NCBI RefSeq assembly: GCF_011316935.1
Contig: NZ_WLYS01000003.1
Location: 620,001-684,000, forward strand
Length of the DNA: 64,000 nucleotides
DNA from: Sphingobacterium chungjuense
GTDB taxonomy: Bacteria; Bacteroidota; Bacteroidia; Sphingobacteriales; Sphingobacteriaceae
Direction of reading: 5' to 3'
Made by a program: the position numbers and the translations under genes. The notes beneath the pieces were generated by a model. That model saw only the letters and a list, made by a program, of their open reading frames with translations, did not search any database and was not told where the DNA came from. Shown piece after piece: positions 55,113 through 64,000 of this stretch. Numbering within the stretch: the first letter of the stretch is position 1; each line of letters begins with the position of its first letter.

Positions 55113-55991
55113 CTAGCTTGACAAAGCTGCTGCACCGGAAACGATCTCGGTCAGCTCTGTCGTAATCGCAGCCTGACGGGCTTGATTGTACGATAACTTC
55201 AACTGCTTGATCAAGTCACCTGCGTTATCGGTTGCTTTATCCATCGCGGTCATACGAGCACCATGCTCCGAAGCATGCGAATCCAATACCGCTTTGTATA
55301 ATTGTGTTTTGATGGTTTTAGGAATCAACTCCTCAATGATCTTCTCTTTCGAAGGTTCAATGATGTAATCGATCTCTTCTACCTTGGTATCTTCTGCTTT
55401 CTCCGCTACTAGTGGCAATAACTGCTCTGAGGTAAGAATCTGTACTGCTGCATTGCGAAACTGGTTGTACACCACTTCTACGCGATCCACATTGCCTGCT
55501 TTGAACTCCGACATCACCATATCGGTCACTTCAGATACATTCTCAAAACTCAAGTTGCTGAACAGCTCTGTGTGATTACCTACTAGCGTAAAGTTGCGTT
55601 TACCGAAGAATTCATGACCTTTCTTACCGATAGCAATAATACTTACATCTCCACGAGCAAATTGATCCGCATATTTTGCTGCGATCAAGTTGTTAGCCGT
55701 TTTGATTGCATTAGCATTAAATGCACCTGCAAGACCTCTATTAGAAGTGATCACAATAATCATTACCTTAGTAGGAATACGATCTTCCGTATACGGAGAA
55801 TCATTGCCTTCCACAGATGCAGATACCTGTGTCAAGATCTCTTTCAGCTTATTAGCATAAGGGCGTAACTGTACAATAGCATTGGTTGCTCTCTTCAACT
55901 TTGCTGCCGAAACCATTTTCATAGCTTTGGTAATCTGCTGTGTAGAGCTCACCGAGGTAATCCGGTTTCTAACTTCTTTTAAATTCGCCAT
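55113..55991 (-). CDS. atpG: ATP synthase F1 subunit gamma
   Basis: The central rotating shaft of F1. The 292-residue protein carries both helices of the gamma coiled coil: the N-terminal LKEVRNRITSVSSTQQITKAMKMVSAAKLKRA and the C-terminal region ARMTAMDKATDNAGDLIKQLKLSYNQARQA. It is the last gene of the operon, 82 bases after atpA; a 7-base tandem repeat and stem-loop lie between them. The epsilon and beta genes are not here. Confidence 0.97.
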   Translation of the reverse strand: MANLKEVRNRITSVSSTQQITKAMKMVSAAKLKRATNAIVQLRPYANKLKEILTQVSASVEGNDSPYTEDRIPTKVMIIVITSNRGLAGAFNANAIKTANNLIAAKYADQFARGDVSIIAIGKKGHEFFGKRNFTLVGNHTELFSNLSFENVSEVTDMVMSEFKAGNVDRVEVVYNQFRNAAVQILTSEQLLPLVAEKAEDTKVEEIDYIIEPSKEKIIEELIPKTIKTQLYKAVLDSHASEHGARMTAMDKATDNAGDLIKQLKLSYNQARQAAITTELTEIVSGAAALSS

Positions 55992-55997
55992 TTTTCA

Positions 55998-56049
55998 GAT
56001 GTAAGATATGAGATATGAGATGTGAGATGTGAGAAAAATCTCACGTCTC
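55998..56049. repeat. 7-base tandem repeats and stem-loop in the atpA-atpG gap
   Basis: Five tandem 7-base units (GATGTAA, GATATGA x2, GATGTGA x2) cover 55998-56032. The last units pair with 56039-56049 as an 11-base stem with one G-T pair and an A-rich loop. They fill the spacer between two ATP synthase genes of one operon. Confidence 0.75.
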
Positions 56050-56073
56050 GCACCTTTTATCTCCTATCTAAAA

Positions 56074-57648
56074 TTAATATTTTGACGCTAATTCTTTAGC
56101 TACTTTTTCTAATACACTTGTTTGCTCGTCAGAGAATTTACCTGCTTTCAAAGCGGATAATACTTCTGGATGACGTTGCTCCAATTGTGTTACGTATTCC
56201 TCTTCGAACTGACGTACATCTTTTACTGGGATGCTACGCAACAAACCTTTGGTACCGATGTAGATAATAGCTACTTGTTTCTCTACAGCAACTGGAGAGA
56301 ATTGACCTTGTTTCAAGATCTCTACGTTACGAGAACCTTTGTCCAATACCGCTTTAGTTGCTGCATCTAAGTCCGAACCGAATTTAGAGAACGCCTCTAG
56401 CTCACGGTACTGTGCCTGATCCAACTTCAAGGTACCCGCTACCTTTTTCATGGATTTGATCTGCGCGTTACCACCAACACGAGATACCGAGATACCTACG
56501 TTGATCGCTGGGCGAATACCTGCGTTAAACAAGTTAGACTCCAAGAAGATCTGACCATCTGTAATCGAGATTACGTTGGTAGGAATGTATGCAGATACGT
56601 CACCTGCTTGTGTTTCAATGATTGGCAATGCCGTCAATGAACCACCACCTTTTACTAAATGCTTGATAGATTCTGGCAAATCGTTCATTGAAGCAGCGAT
56701 CTCATCATTGCTATTGATTTTCGCAGCACGCTCCAATAGACGGGAGTGAAGGTAAAATACATCACCTGGATATGCCTCACGTCCAGGAGGACGTTTCAAC
56801 AATAGAGATACCTCACGGTATGCTACAGCTTGTTTTGACAAATCATCATAAACGATCAACGCTGGGCGACCTGTATCACGGAAAAACTCTCCGATTGCCG
56901 CTCCTGCCATCGGTGCATAAAACTGCATCGGCGCAGGATCTGCCGCAGATGCCGCAATAACTACCGTATAGGCCATCGCACCATTTTCTTCTAACGTACG
57001 AACGATATTCGCTACCGTAGAGTTCTTTTGGCCAACAGCTACATAAATACAAAATACTGGCTCGCCAGCTTCGTAAAATTCTTTTTGATTGATGATCGTA
57101 TCGATACACACCGCAGTTTTACCTGTTTGGCGGTCACCGATAACCAACTCACGTTGGCCACGACCAACTGGAATCATCGCATCAATCGCTTTGATACCTG
57201 TTTGCAATGGCTCTGTTACTGGCTGACGGTAGATAACACCTGGCGCTTTACGCTCAATCGGCATTTCATACGTTTCACCAACAATAGCTCCTTTACCATC
57301 GATCGGCTGACCTAATGTATTGACAACACGACCTAATAATCCTTCACCTACCTTGATAGATGCGATACGGTTTGTACGTTTGATCGTATCACCTTCTTTG
57401 ATCTCATCCGATGAACCCAAGATTACAACACCAACGTTGTCTTCTTCTAAGTTCAAAACGATACCTTGCAATCCATTTTCAAATTCAACCAATTCACCGG
57501 ACTGTACTTTCGTCAATCCATAGATGCGAGCGATACCGTCACCGACTTGCAATACGGTACCTACTTCTTCCAGTTCCGCGTCTGATTTAAAGCCTGACAA
57601 TTGCTCCCTAAGAATTGCCGAAACCTCATCTGGTCTTACCTCTATCAT
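56074..57648 (-). CDS. atpA: ATP synthase F1 subunit alpha
   Basis: The non-catalytic nucleotide-binding subunit of F1. The 524-residue protein has the P-loop [13 protein letters not shown] (about residues 170-182), the ATPase alpha/beta signature [14 protein letters not shown] and the N-terminal region [14 protein letters not shown]. It follows atpH by 57 bases and precedes atpG. Confidence 0.98.
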   Translation of the reverse strand: MIEVRPDEVSAILREQLSGFKSDAELEEVGTVLQVGDGIARIYGLTKVQSGELVEFENGLQGIVLNLEEDNVGVVILGSSDEIKEGDTIKRTNRIASIKVGEGLLGRVVNTLGQPIDGKGAIVGETYEMPIERKAPGVIYRQPVTEPLQTGIKAIDAMIPVGRGQRELVIGDRQTGKTAVCIDTIINQKEFYEAGEPVFCIYVAVGQKNSTVANIVRTLEENGAMAYTVVIAASAADPAPMQFYAPMAGAAIGEFFRDTGRPALIVYDDLSKQAVAYREVSLLLKRPPGREAYPGDVFYLHSRLLERAAKINSNDEIAASMNDLPESIKHLVKGGGSLTALPIIETQAGDVSAYIPTNVISITDGQIFLESNLFNAGIRPAINVGISVSRVGGNAQIKSMKKVAGTLKLDQAQYRELEAFSKFGSDLDAATKAVLDKGSRNVEILKQGQFSPVAVEKQVAIIYIGTKGLLRSIPVKDVRQFEEEYVTQLEQRHPEVLSALKAGKFSDEQTSVLEKVAKELASKY

Positions 57649-57705
57649 TTTATTATTATAAGGGGGTTTTGAATTTAATTTATACTTATCGCTGGTTATC
57701 TAAAA

Positions 57706-58254
57706 TTAGATAACATTTGCAGCAAAGTGTTTCTCCAATTTATTTAATCTGCCAGCGATGCTCACATCCACTTGGCGGTCACCTACCTTGATCACAAATC
57801 CACCAATTAAGGCTGCATCTACTTTTGTATCTAGCACCACCTCATTGGCTTTGATTTCTTGTGCAATCTGTGCTTTCAACTGTGCTAGGTTCTCTTCCGA
57901 TAAAGGTACCGCCGAAGTTACTGTAGCTTGTACAATTCCTTTTTCAACGCGGTATTCACGAATGAACTCAATTGCGACATCGACTAAGATATCAGCACGA
58001 CCTTTCGTAACCAACAAGTGAAAGAAACTCATCACCGATGGTTGCACTTTTCCGTCAAACAAAGCAGATAAAATACTACGTTTTTTATCTTGTTTGATAA
58101 TAGGATTCTTTAGTACAGCAGCCAACTCAGCGTTTTGCTTCACCACTGCAATAAATTGCTCTATATCGCCCTTCACGGCGTCCAAATTGCCCTGCTCTTT
58201 CGAGAGGTCAATAAGTGACTTGGCGTAACGGGAAGCAACTGTAAATACTGACAT
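57706..58254 (-). CDS. atpH: ATP synthase F1 subunit delta
   Basis: The peripheral-stalk cap joining F1 to the b subunit. The 182-residue protein shows SRYAKSLIDLSKEQG at the N-terminus and the C-terminal delta/OSCP signature VDAALIGGFVIKVGDRQVDVSIAGRL. It lies 24 bases after atpF in the operon. Confidence 0.96.
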   Translation of the reverse strand: MSVFTVASRYAKSLIDLSKEQGNLDAVKGDIEQFIAVVKQNAELAAVLKNPIIKQDKKRSILSALFDGKVQPSVMSFFHLLVTKGRADILVDVAIEFIREYRVEKGIVQATVTSAVPLSEENLAQLKAQIAQEIKANEVVLDTKVDAALIGGFVIKVGDRQVDVSIAGRLNKLEKHFAANVI

Positions 58255-58278
58255 AGAAATACTTTAATAATGGGTGAA

Positions 58279-58779
58279 CTAGCTTAACTTAACGTCTTTT
58301 AGCAAATCAGCTACTAGCGATTCTTGCTTCGATTGATCGGCAAATTCTTTCGTCAATACCTTACGGGCAATGTCCAAAGATAGAGAAGAAACCTCAGATT
58401 TAACTTCTGCTAATGCACGAAGTTTTTGTTCGTCGATCTCACGCTTAGCATCTTCGATCAAGCGAGCACCTTCCGTTTGCGCATGCTGTTTAGCTTCGGC
58501 TACGATCTTATCTTTCAATTCTTTTGCTTCTTTCAAGATTAAGTCACGCTCTTCACGTGCTTCTTTCAGCAATTGCTCATTTTCGTTGGTTAGGCGTGCC
58601 ATCTCCAACTTTGCTTTTTCGGCAGAAGCCAATGCATCGGCAATACCATTCTCACGCTCCTCTAAAGCATTTACGATAGGTTTCCACGCAAACTTTCCTA
58701 AAATAAAGATAACGATAAGTAGGATGATAAGCTGCCAGAAGAACAAGCCGTACGAAAACTGATTAATAAGTGCTTCCAT
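58279..58779 (-). CDS. atpF: ATP synthase F0 subunit b
   Basis: The peripheral stalk. At 166 residues it has one N-terminal membrane helix (about 10-30, FFWQLIILLIVIFILGKFAW) and a long charged coiled coil (about 35-150). It starts 110 bases after atpE. Confidence 0.95.
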   Translation of the reverse strand: MEALINQFSYGLFFWQLIILLIVIFILGKFAWKPIVNALEERENGIADALASAEKAKLEMARLTNENEQLLKEAREERDLILKEAKELKDKIVAEAKQHAQTEGARLIEDAKREIDEQKLRALAEVKSEVSSLSLDIARKVLTKEFADQSKQESLVADLLKDVKLS

Positions 58780-58889
58780 TATATTGTGTAGTCTTAAACT
58801 GTTATATTTTTCTTTTTTGTTACATTTAAGTAAACATAGTCTGCAACCAACCGTTGCAAACTATGTTTGTACTTTTAGTTGATCTGAGC

Positions 58890-59078
58890 TTATTTACCCA
58901 AGATCAAAGCACCGAATGCCAAACCTTCAACTAAGGCACCGATGATAATCATAGCAGTCTGGATTTTAGATGCTGCTTCTGGTTGACGAGCGATCGCTTC
59001 CATAGCTGAACCACCGATTTTACCCAAACCTAAGCCTGCACCAATTACGATAAGACCTGCTCCAATTAAGTTGTACAT
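58890..59078 (-). CDS. atpE: ATP synthase F0 subunit c
   Basis: The rotor-ring proteolipid. The 62-residue protein forms two hydrophobic helices around a polar loop ARQPE. The ion-binding carboxylate is Glu51 in ALVEGLAF. It lacks the Gln and Ser/Thr neighbours of Na+-binding rings, so a proton ring is predicted. At 62 residues it is shorter than the E. coli subunit (79). Confidence 0.95.
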   Translation of the reverse strand: MYNLIGAGLIVIGAGLGLGKIGGSAMEAIARQPEAASKIQTAMIIIGALVEGLAFGALILGK

Positions 59079-59114
59079 AATAATTAATTTATAAAATTTA
59101 ACAAAAAAATGCGA

Positions 59115-60200
59115 TTAATGATGAGCGTGTTCTTCCACGGCCATACCTATAAATAATGATGATAACATCGTGAAGATAAAGGCTTGCAAGAAAGCAACCA
59201 GTAACTCCAAGAAAAACAAAAGCAATGTTAACAACATCGAAACACCGATACTACCTGGGATCGTTAATTGTTGCTGGAACAAATACACGATAGCGATCAA
59301 TCCCATCACCACGGAGTGACCTGCCGTAATATTGGCAAACAAACGTAACATCAACGAGAATGGTTTGGTAAACATACCCAACACCTCGATTGGCGCTAAT
59401 ACAAATTTAAATGGAACTGGCACACCTGGCATCCAGAAAATGTGTTTCCAGTAATCTTTATTTGCTTTGAAAGTCGTAATGAAGAAAGTAAACAAAGCCA
59501 AACACAAGGTGATGGTGATGTTACCTGTTACGTTGAAACCTAGCGGAGTCAATCCTAATAAATTCAACAAGAAGATTAAGAAGAACACCGATAATAGGTA
59601 TGGCATAAACTCTTTGTAACGGTGGCCAATATTTGGGATAGCCATCTCATCACGTACATATAGCACTAATGGCTCCAATACACGACCAGCACCTTTTGGC
59701 AAGTTGTTAGCTCCTTTTTTATATGTCTTAGCTAAGCTAATGAATCCAATAAACAACAGTAAGGCAGCAAGCATCAAACCTACTACGTTTTTAGTAATCG
59801 AAAAATCTAAGGGCTTAGCGTTCGTTGGGTGATGGTGTTCGTCCATATCCAATGTACCCGCAGCATCCGTTTTGTAGATCTTACCGTGGAACAGCGTATA
59901 ATGTTGACCATCTTTCTCTACGATATGCTCGCCGTGATGAAATTCTGAAGATGAAAAAACTTTCAATCCATTATCAATCAATATCACTGGCAATGGAAAT
60001 CCATAATGTACACCAGCTTCACTATCTACAAACAAAGAAAAGTAATGGTCATCCTGCAAGTGATGCTGGATGTGATGGGAAATTTCTTCTGCTTGGCTGT
60101 GTGAATCTCCCTCATGCGCATCTGCGGCACGTAGTGAAAATGGACTTACAGCAAGTAAACATACTGTGAAAAGGATAAGAGCTTTCTTAAAATTTAGCAT
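59115..60200 (-). CDS. atpB: ATP synthase F0 subunit a, N-terminally extended
   Basis: The stator channel subunit that carries protons to the c-ring. From the ATG at 60198-60200 the protein has 361 residues, about 90 more than E. coli a. It begins with a signal-like hydrophobic stretch (KKALILFTVCLLAVSPFSLRAADA), then a soluble, histidine-rich extension (about residues 25-130), then the membrane part with the essential Arg in LMLRLFANITAGH. The extension is usual in Bacteroidota. The frame is open 33 codons upstream, but that region is rich in Lys and lacks conserved sequence. Confidence 0.95.
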   Translation of the reverse strand: MLNFKKALILFTVCLLAVSPFSLRAADAHEGDSHSQAEEISHHIQHHLQDDHYFSLFVDSEAGVHYGFPLPVILIDNGLKVFSSSEFHHGEHIVEKDGQHYTLFHGKIYKTDAAGTLDMDEHHHPTNAKPLDFSITKNVVGLMLAALLLFIGFISLAKTYKKGANNLPKGAGRVLEPLVLYVRDEMAIPNIGHRYKEFMPYLLSVFFLIFLLNLLGLTPLGFNVTGNITITLCLALFTFFITTFKANKDYWKHIFWMPGVPVPFKFVLAPIEVLGMFTKPFSLMLRLFANITAGHSVVMGLIAIVYLFQQQLTIPGSIGVSMLLTLLLFFLELLVAFLQAFIFTMLSSLFIGMAVEEHAHH

Positions 60201-60282
60201 TTTAGATTTCGATTGAAAAACAAAAATTTTGCGCAAAAATACAACTTTCTTTGGCATATGTCTCCATTTCCTAGAACTTTTA

Positions 60283-60693
60283 TTAAAATTTAGTTCCAAG
60301 ATTTGGCTCTGCCTGATTTATAGCACGATAGGCCATATATACATCCATAAAAAGAAACAGGAAATAGGTCACGAGGAAGTGCGTTGCCAAAAATTTGTCA
60401 TCCGACATTTCCAAGCCTCCCCGTATAAAAAGATAACCCGCAATAGCCTTTAAGAAAATTAATCCCAGAAAGATAAAGCCAAGGTTTTTAGGCATCGCAT
60501 ATTGTGCCAATAAGATCATCATCGCAACAAAGACGCTGAGCAAAGTCTGAAACGCATACAAACCAAGTAATGAATAACCTGTACCAGCCCATCCAACCGA
60601 TAATTTCAGCAAGTATTCGAAACTGTAATGTATCACAAATACAACGACTGCAAAACGCAGTACCAGCAACAAAGATTTAAGATATTTATTCAT
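60283..60693 (-). CDS. DUF6168-like membrane protein of the ATP synthase operon
   Basis: A 136-residue protein with four hydrophobic helices (about residues 6-28, 38-60, 70-90 and 105-125) and no soluble domain. Bacteroidota commonly have such a gene between atpZ and atpB; DUF6168 is the family I associate with it, from memory. It may act as an assembly factor like AtpI, but this is not shown. It overlaps the 3' end of atpZ by 8 bases and precedes atpB by 82. Confidence 0.75.
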   Translation of the reverse strand: MNKYLKSLLLVLRFAVVVFVIHYSFEYLLKLSVGWAGTGYSLLGLYAFQTLLSVFVAMMILLAQYAMPKNLGFIFLGLIFLKAIAGYLFIRGGLEMSDDKFLATHFLVTYFLFLFMDVYMAYRAINQAEPNLGTKF

Positions 60694-60910
60694 CGCGATT
60701 AACGTAATTTACTAAGCGGATAAAATGATATAATGATACGATGACACCCAACATCGTGAAGGCTTTCATCCACCATTCGCCGCTTCCGCCGTACTTGCTA
60801 TCCAACCATTGTCCCACCCAATAAAACAGGTAAATGGTCACGCCCATCTGAAAGGGCATACTGGCAAATACCAACCATTTGTTTGCTTTCCGTTTATCGT
60901 TTGATGACAT
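60686..60910 (-). CDS. AtpZ/AtpI family protein
   Basis: A 74-residue membrane protein with two hydrophobic helices, WLVFASMPFQMGVTIYLFYWVGQWLD and FTMLGVIVSLYHFIRLV, matching the AtpZ/AtpI family that helps assemble the F0 rotor or takes up Mg2+. The chosen start is the ATG at 60908-60910; a TTG five codons earlier also opens the frame. It is the first gene of the ATP synthase operon. Confidence 0.82.
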   Translation of the reverse strand: MSSNDKRKANKWLVFASMPFQMGVTIYLFYWVGQWLDSKYGGSGEWWMKAFTMLGVIVSLYHFIRLVNYVNRDE

Positions 60911-60953
60911 GGTTAATTTGATCAAGTCGACAAATATACACTATTGCACTCTC

Positions 60954-63164
60954 CTACCCTAATCCCAATAGTTTTTGTCCGATACGGATGTCTGGATAAT
61001 CAAAATTACTTCCCAGAATGACTTTGATTTCGGAGGATGATTTACCCTCGTTCTCGCGCAACACGGTAAGTACACGATCTAACTTATCTTTTTCGATCAG
61101 ATCTTCGGCATCGATCTCCTCGCCTACGAAATGAATCAAGTGACCGTAAATCGTACCAGCAACCATGCCGCGCTTGGTAGCAATCTGCTCGATCGAAGCC
61201 CCATCCTGATACATCATCAAGGTGATGGCTTTGGTATCGGTCGGCATTTCTTCGCTATCTGCATTGGCCACACCTTCATCCTTCACCTTTTCTGCTTGCA
61301 GCAGTTCTTGCGCGAGCACCGTGATATCTCCTGTTAACGCCTCGGCAATCGTCAAGCTATGCTTGATCTGCTCATACTTGCGCTTGTAATCCAACAAGAT
61401 TGCTTTCAGTTCGGTGATGTATTTTTTCGTCCGCTTCTTGATCTGCCACTCGGCAATATGCGCTTCCATCGGCGCAATCAATCCCGATTCCATTTTGGGG
61501 GCAAACCAACCAACGGCTGACTGGGTACGGGCATGGATATCGTCGTAATTGACATTCTCGGCATCACGAAACATATTATACAATTGTGTCACAAACTTAT
61601 TAGCCACGCCTTCCTGCGCTTTGGCCTGTTGTACCAAATTGTTGAAAAATGCTTGTGCCGCTTCTTTACCATCAATATTGCGATCTGCCAATGCGTTGGC
61701 TTGTGTTTCTGTAGCTTCGACCAAATTCGCCCAGCGAAAGCTTTGCAATAGGATTTGCCCTAAATACTGTCGCTGATATTGCTGCAATACATCCTGCAAC
61801 CTATCACTATCTAATGCGCGATTCATATACCCGACCACCTGCGCGTCCGTACGTATCGCATGCGATACGATTTGGCTACGTAATACAAGTCCATCTAAAC
61901 CGCGCAAACGCGACAGCGCCACGTAAACCTGTCCAGCAGCAAAGGATGTTCCAGCATCAATGATCGCGCGATCAAAGGTCAGCCCTTGGCTCTTGTGTAT
62001 GGTGATTGCCCAAGCTAAGCGCAAAGGGAATTGCGAGAAGGTACCCATGACCGTTTCTTCGATCTTATCATCGCCTTTATTGTAGCTGTATTTGATATTT
62101 TCCCAGGTTTCGCGTTTCACGGTGACCTCGTCAGAGCCATCAGCAAAACTCACAATCACCTGTTGCTGATCCAACTTCAATGCTTTAACGGTGCCAATCT
62201 TACCATTAAAGAATTTGCGATCTTCGCCCACATCATTTTTAATGAACATCACTTGTGCGCCTTCTTTCAAGGTAAGTGTTTCCTCAGTCGGGAAAGAGCC
62301 TTGCTGAAAATCGTCTTTCACCACGGCCTTCACATTAAATAGCTTACCGGACAATTGCTGTAAAGCTTCTTGATTGATCTGATCGGCGAGTCGGTTGTGT
62401 GAGGTCAGCGTGATGTATTGCTCTTCTTTGGGCGGCACGAAGTCGGCCTTGTAATAGCTGTTCAAATGTGTTAGATCCGTTGCCGTGGTTTGGTTGTTCC
62501 GGATATTGTTTAATATCGTGATAAAGTGATCGTCCTTTTGGCGGTATATCTTCTGCAATTCGAGAATCACTGGTGGATGCTCACGCAGCACTTTGGCATC
62601 GAAAAAGAAGGGACTTGAATAGTGATCGCGCAATACTTGCCATTCGTGATCGCGCACTACCGGTGGCAACTGGTATAAATCTCCAATAAACAATACTTGC
62701 AGACCGCCAAATGGGCGCATATCGCGGCGTACTGATTTTAGAATCACGTCGATCGCATCCAACGTATCGGCACGTACCATAGATACCTCGTCGATCACCA
62801 GCAATTCCAATTCCTGCAGAATAGCACGCCGTTGTTTCGTCAGCTTAATGGTGCTAAACAAGCGGCTTTTGTTGTAAATATGGCTATCTGCCTGATCCCA
62901 TTGTAATGGATAATCTTCGATGAACGTACCGAAAGGCAACCAAAATAATGCGTGCAAGGTGGTACCACCAGCGTGCATTGCTGCCACGCCTGTTGGCGCC
63001 GTGATCGCCATTTTCTTGTAGCAATTTTGCTGTATGTATTTTAAGAAAGTAGTCTTTCCAGTACCTGCTTTTCCAGTGAGGAATAGGGGTTGATTGGTTT
63101 GATTGACGAAGGCTACTGCTTGTAAAAATGATGGGTTTTCGGTATCTAAACTTTCCATTGCCAT
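60954..63164 (-). CDS. PIF1-like superfamily 1B helicase with C-terminal HTH
   Basis: A 736-residue ATP-dependent 5'-3' DNA helicase of the PIF1/RecD-like group. Walker A is in LTGKAGTGKTTFLKYI near residues 30-45, followed by ITAPTGVAAMHAGGTTLHALF (motif Ia), VIDEVSMVRADTLD (motif II), GDLYQLPPV (motif III) and the C-terminal AWAITIHKSQGLTFDRAIID and YVALSRLRGLDGL motifs. The last ~100 residues form a winged or HTH_40-like domain (ITLMMYQDGASIEQIATKRGMVAGTIYGHL). A TAGCTTTG -7 element lies 6 bases before its ATG. Confidence 0.9.
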   Translation of the reverse strand: MAMESLDTENPSFLQAVAFVNQTNQPLFLTGKAGTGKTTFLKYIQQNCYKKMAITAPTGVAAMHAGGTTLHALFWLPFGTFIEDYPLQWDQADSHIYNKSRLFSTIKLTKQRRAILQELELLVIDEVSMVRADTLDAIDVILKSVRRDMRPFGGLQVLFIGDLYQLPPVVRDHEWQVLRDHYSSPFFFDAKVLREHPPVILELQKIYRQKDDHFITILNNIRNNQTTATDLTHLNSYYKADFVPPKEEQYITLTSHNRLADQINQEALQQLSGKLFNVKAVVKDDFQQGSFPTEETLTLKEGAQVMFIKNDVGEDRKFFNGKIGTVKALKLDQQQVIVSFADGSDEVTVKRETWENIKYSYNKGDDKIEETVMGTFSQFPLRLAWAITIHKSQGLTFDRAIIDAGTSFAAGQVYVALSRLRGLDGLVLRSQIVSHAIRTDAQVVGYMNRALDSDRLQDVLQQYQRQYLGQILLQSFRWANLVEATETQANALADRNIDGKEAAQAFFNNLVQQAKAQEGVANKFVTQLYNMFRDAENVNYDDIHARTQSAVGWFAPKMESGLIAPMEAHIAEWQIKKRTKKYITELKAILLDYKRKYEQIKHSLTIAEALTGDITVLAQELLQAEKVKDEGVANADSEEMPTDTKAITLMMYQDGASIEQIATKRGMVAGTIYGHLIHFVGEEIDAEDLIEKDKLDRVLTVLRENEGKSSSEIKVILGSNFDYPDIRIGQKLLGLG

Positions 63165-63170
63165 AAGTTA

Positions 63171-63178
63171 CAAAGCTA
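63171..63178 (-). promoter_or_regulatory. -7 element of the PIF1-like helicase gene
   Basis: TAGCTTTG on the minus strand ends 6 bases before the ATG at 63162-63164, so any transcript would have almost no leader. Confidence 0.4.
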
Positions 63179-63265
63179 CAAATATTTCATTCTGGCAGGG
63201 AGTTTTCACAATATTTTGGCCGTTTTATAGAGAAATCCTATATTCACTCGATAAACATATAATAG

Positions 63266-63769
63266 ATGGCAACTTATACGGATAAAAGCGAGCTTTTTAA
63301 GCAAATTGAAGAAAAATTAACGAGCGAAGGCTTTGGTATTGATAAAATTGATCAAACTCGCCCTTGGGGTGGTTTCTTTGTGATCAACGAAGATCAGGCT
63401 CAAGAATTTGCAAACACATATTTTGATGGGCTAGATGTACAAGATTTGAAAATCTCAGGCAAATTGAGTCCAAAGATTTTGGTCGTAAGCCCAAACAAAA
63501 GACTCTCATGGCAATATCACCACAGACGTGCCGAAATCTGGCGCGTAGTGCAAGGTGAAGTGGGTGTAGTAACTAGCCCGACTGATGAGGAGCACGAACT
63601 GAAAATGTTGAAACCACAGGATACGATCCGTCTGAGCCAAGGTGAACGCCACCGTTTGGTAGGATTAGATGGTTACGGTGTATTGGCCGAGATCTGGCAA
63701 CATACCGATGTAGACAACCCGTCTGACGAAGAAGATATCGTACGCGTACAAGATGACTTTGGTCGCTAG
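63266..63769 (+). CDS. Cupin-domain protein, mannose-6-phosphate isomerase type II-like
   Basis: A 167-residue protein with one double-stranded beta-helix fold. The stretch RPWGGFFVINEDQ at the start and KILVVSPNKRLSWQYHHRRAEIWRVVQGEVGV are typical of the cupin half of mannose-1-phosphate guanylyltransferases/isomerases; His residues in QYHHRRAE and ERHRL are candidate metal ligands. No guanylyltransferase domain is attached, so an isomerase or sugar-nucleotide role is possible but unproved. It ends before a strong terminator. Confidence 0.8.
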   Translation: MATYTDKSELFKQIEEKLTSEGFGIDKIDQTRPWGGFFVINEDQAQEFANTYFDGLDVQDLKISGKLSPKILVVSPNKRLSWQYHHRRAEIWRVVQGEVGVVTSPTDEEHELKMLKPQDTIRLSQGERHRLVGLDGYGVLAEIWQHTDVDNPSDEEDIVRVQDDFGR

Positions 63770-63794
63770 TAGCTTTCGCGATTAGTCGCATCAT

Positions 63795-63835
63795 AAAAAA
63801 GTCCCGATCTCATCAAAAGAGATCGGGACTTTTTT
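63795..63835. terminator. Bidirectional terminator after the cupin gene
   Basis: 16-base perfect arms (63795-63810 and 63820-63835) with A-run and T-run edges, between the cupin gene and a convergent partial gene. Confidence 0.9.
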
Positions 63836-63848
63836 ATGAACGGCATTA

Positions 63849-64000
63849 CTACTTATTATCCTCTTCGCTATTCTTACTTTTGTCTTGCAAAGTACCGTAG
63901 TTCAGTTCATTTTCCTCGGGTGACTCGTGCCTATTGTCGTACACTTTCTTTGTGCGTCTCAACTTATAGAAATCATAGAACGCGATAAACATGAGCATAA
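63849..64000 (-). CDS. C-terminal end of a membrane-anchored protein (partial)
   Basis: The window ends inside a minus-strand reading frame whose stop TAG is at 63849-63851. The last 50 codons give a hydrophobic end (LMFIAFYDFY), a basic stretch (KLRRTKKVYDN) and an acidic, probably unfolded tail ending in SKNSEEDNK. This looks like the last membrane helix and cytoplasmic tail of a small membrane protein. The start is outside the window. Confidence 0.6.
   Translation of the reverse strand, partial: MLMFIAFYDFYKLRRTKKVYDNRHESPEENELNYGTLQDKSKNSEEDNK

Noticed and set aside
1..64000. CRISPR arrays, phage genes, insertion sequences and integrases.
   Set aside because: No regularly spaced repeats, transposase or integrase sequences were seen. 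The tRNA-Asn duplication is the only mobile-type imprint.

Overview
The window looks like the chromosome of a Bacteroidota member, most likely Sphingobacteriaceae (Sphingobacterium/Pedobacter-like). The reasons are TAnnTTTG-type -7 promoter elements, a DUF4290 gene, an Oar-like TonB-dependent receptor with a carboxypeptidase-regulatory domain, a menaquinone methyltransferase, ATP synthase genes atpB-E-F-H-A-G without atpD/atpC, and MurA with Asp in place of the catalytic Cys. Almost all of the window is single-copy housekeeping DNA. No phage, insertion sequence, integrase or CRISPR array was found.

Layout. 0.1-8.7 kb: isocitrate lyase, a fatty acid hydroxylase family protein, a DUF3267 zincin, the agmatine-to-putrescine pair aguB-aguA, an acetyltransferase, tRNA-Leu(GAG), a Ppx/GppA phosphatase, a Gfo/Idh/MocA oxidoreductase and a lipoprotein. 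8.7-18.5 kb: PEP carboxylase, a FUSC membrane protein translationally overlapping a YpdA-type bacillithiol-disulfide reductase, a TetR regulator, murB, an ECF sigma factor, a small cytochrome b5-like protein and a PfkB kinase. 18.5-26.9 kb: a molybdenum/formate segment bounded by two identical tRNA-Asn(GTT) genes. It has intact fdhD, a YdeP/FdhF-type molybdoenzyme, an OFA-family transporter and mobA, but wrecked moaE, moeB, moaC, moeA and moaA. 27-35.4 kb: mgtE, a large surface protein (predicted zincin + beta-propeller + outer-membrane barrel), pgk, a YceI lipoprotein and murA.

35.4-46.8 kb: DUF4290, a UvrD/PcrA helicase, dnaB, then ubiE/menG, an SDR and a YqeY protein on the other strand, dnaX with a candidate small RNA upstream, a hypothetical membrane protein, an NlpC/P60 lipoprotein and an EamA transporter. 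46.8-55 kb: the Oar-like receptor, mtaB, thyA-folA (dTMP and tetrahydrofolate cycle) and an M61 peptidase. 55-64 kb: the F-type ATP synthase operon preceded by atpZ and a DUF6168 membrane protein, a PIF1-like helicase, a cupin protein and the end of an unidentified membrane protein.

Carbon metabolism is represented by the glyoxylate shunt (aceA), anaplerosis (ppc), glycolysis (pgk) and respiration (ATP synthase, menaquinone). The most notable observation is the decaying molybdopterin cluster between duplicated tRNA-Asn genes. Its biosynthetic genes are disrupted by stops, frameshifts and deletion fusions, while the enzyme, its FdhD maturase, the Mo-nucleotide transferase and the transporter stay open. 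Further points are the Asp-type MurA (predicted fosfomycin-insensitive), the protease-propeller-barrel protein and two candidate small RNAs.
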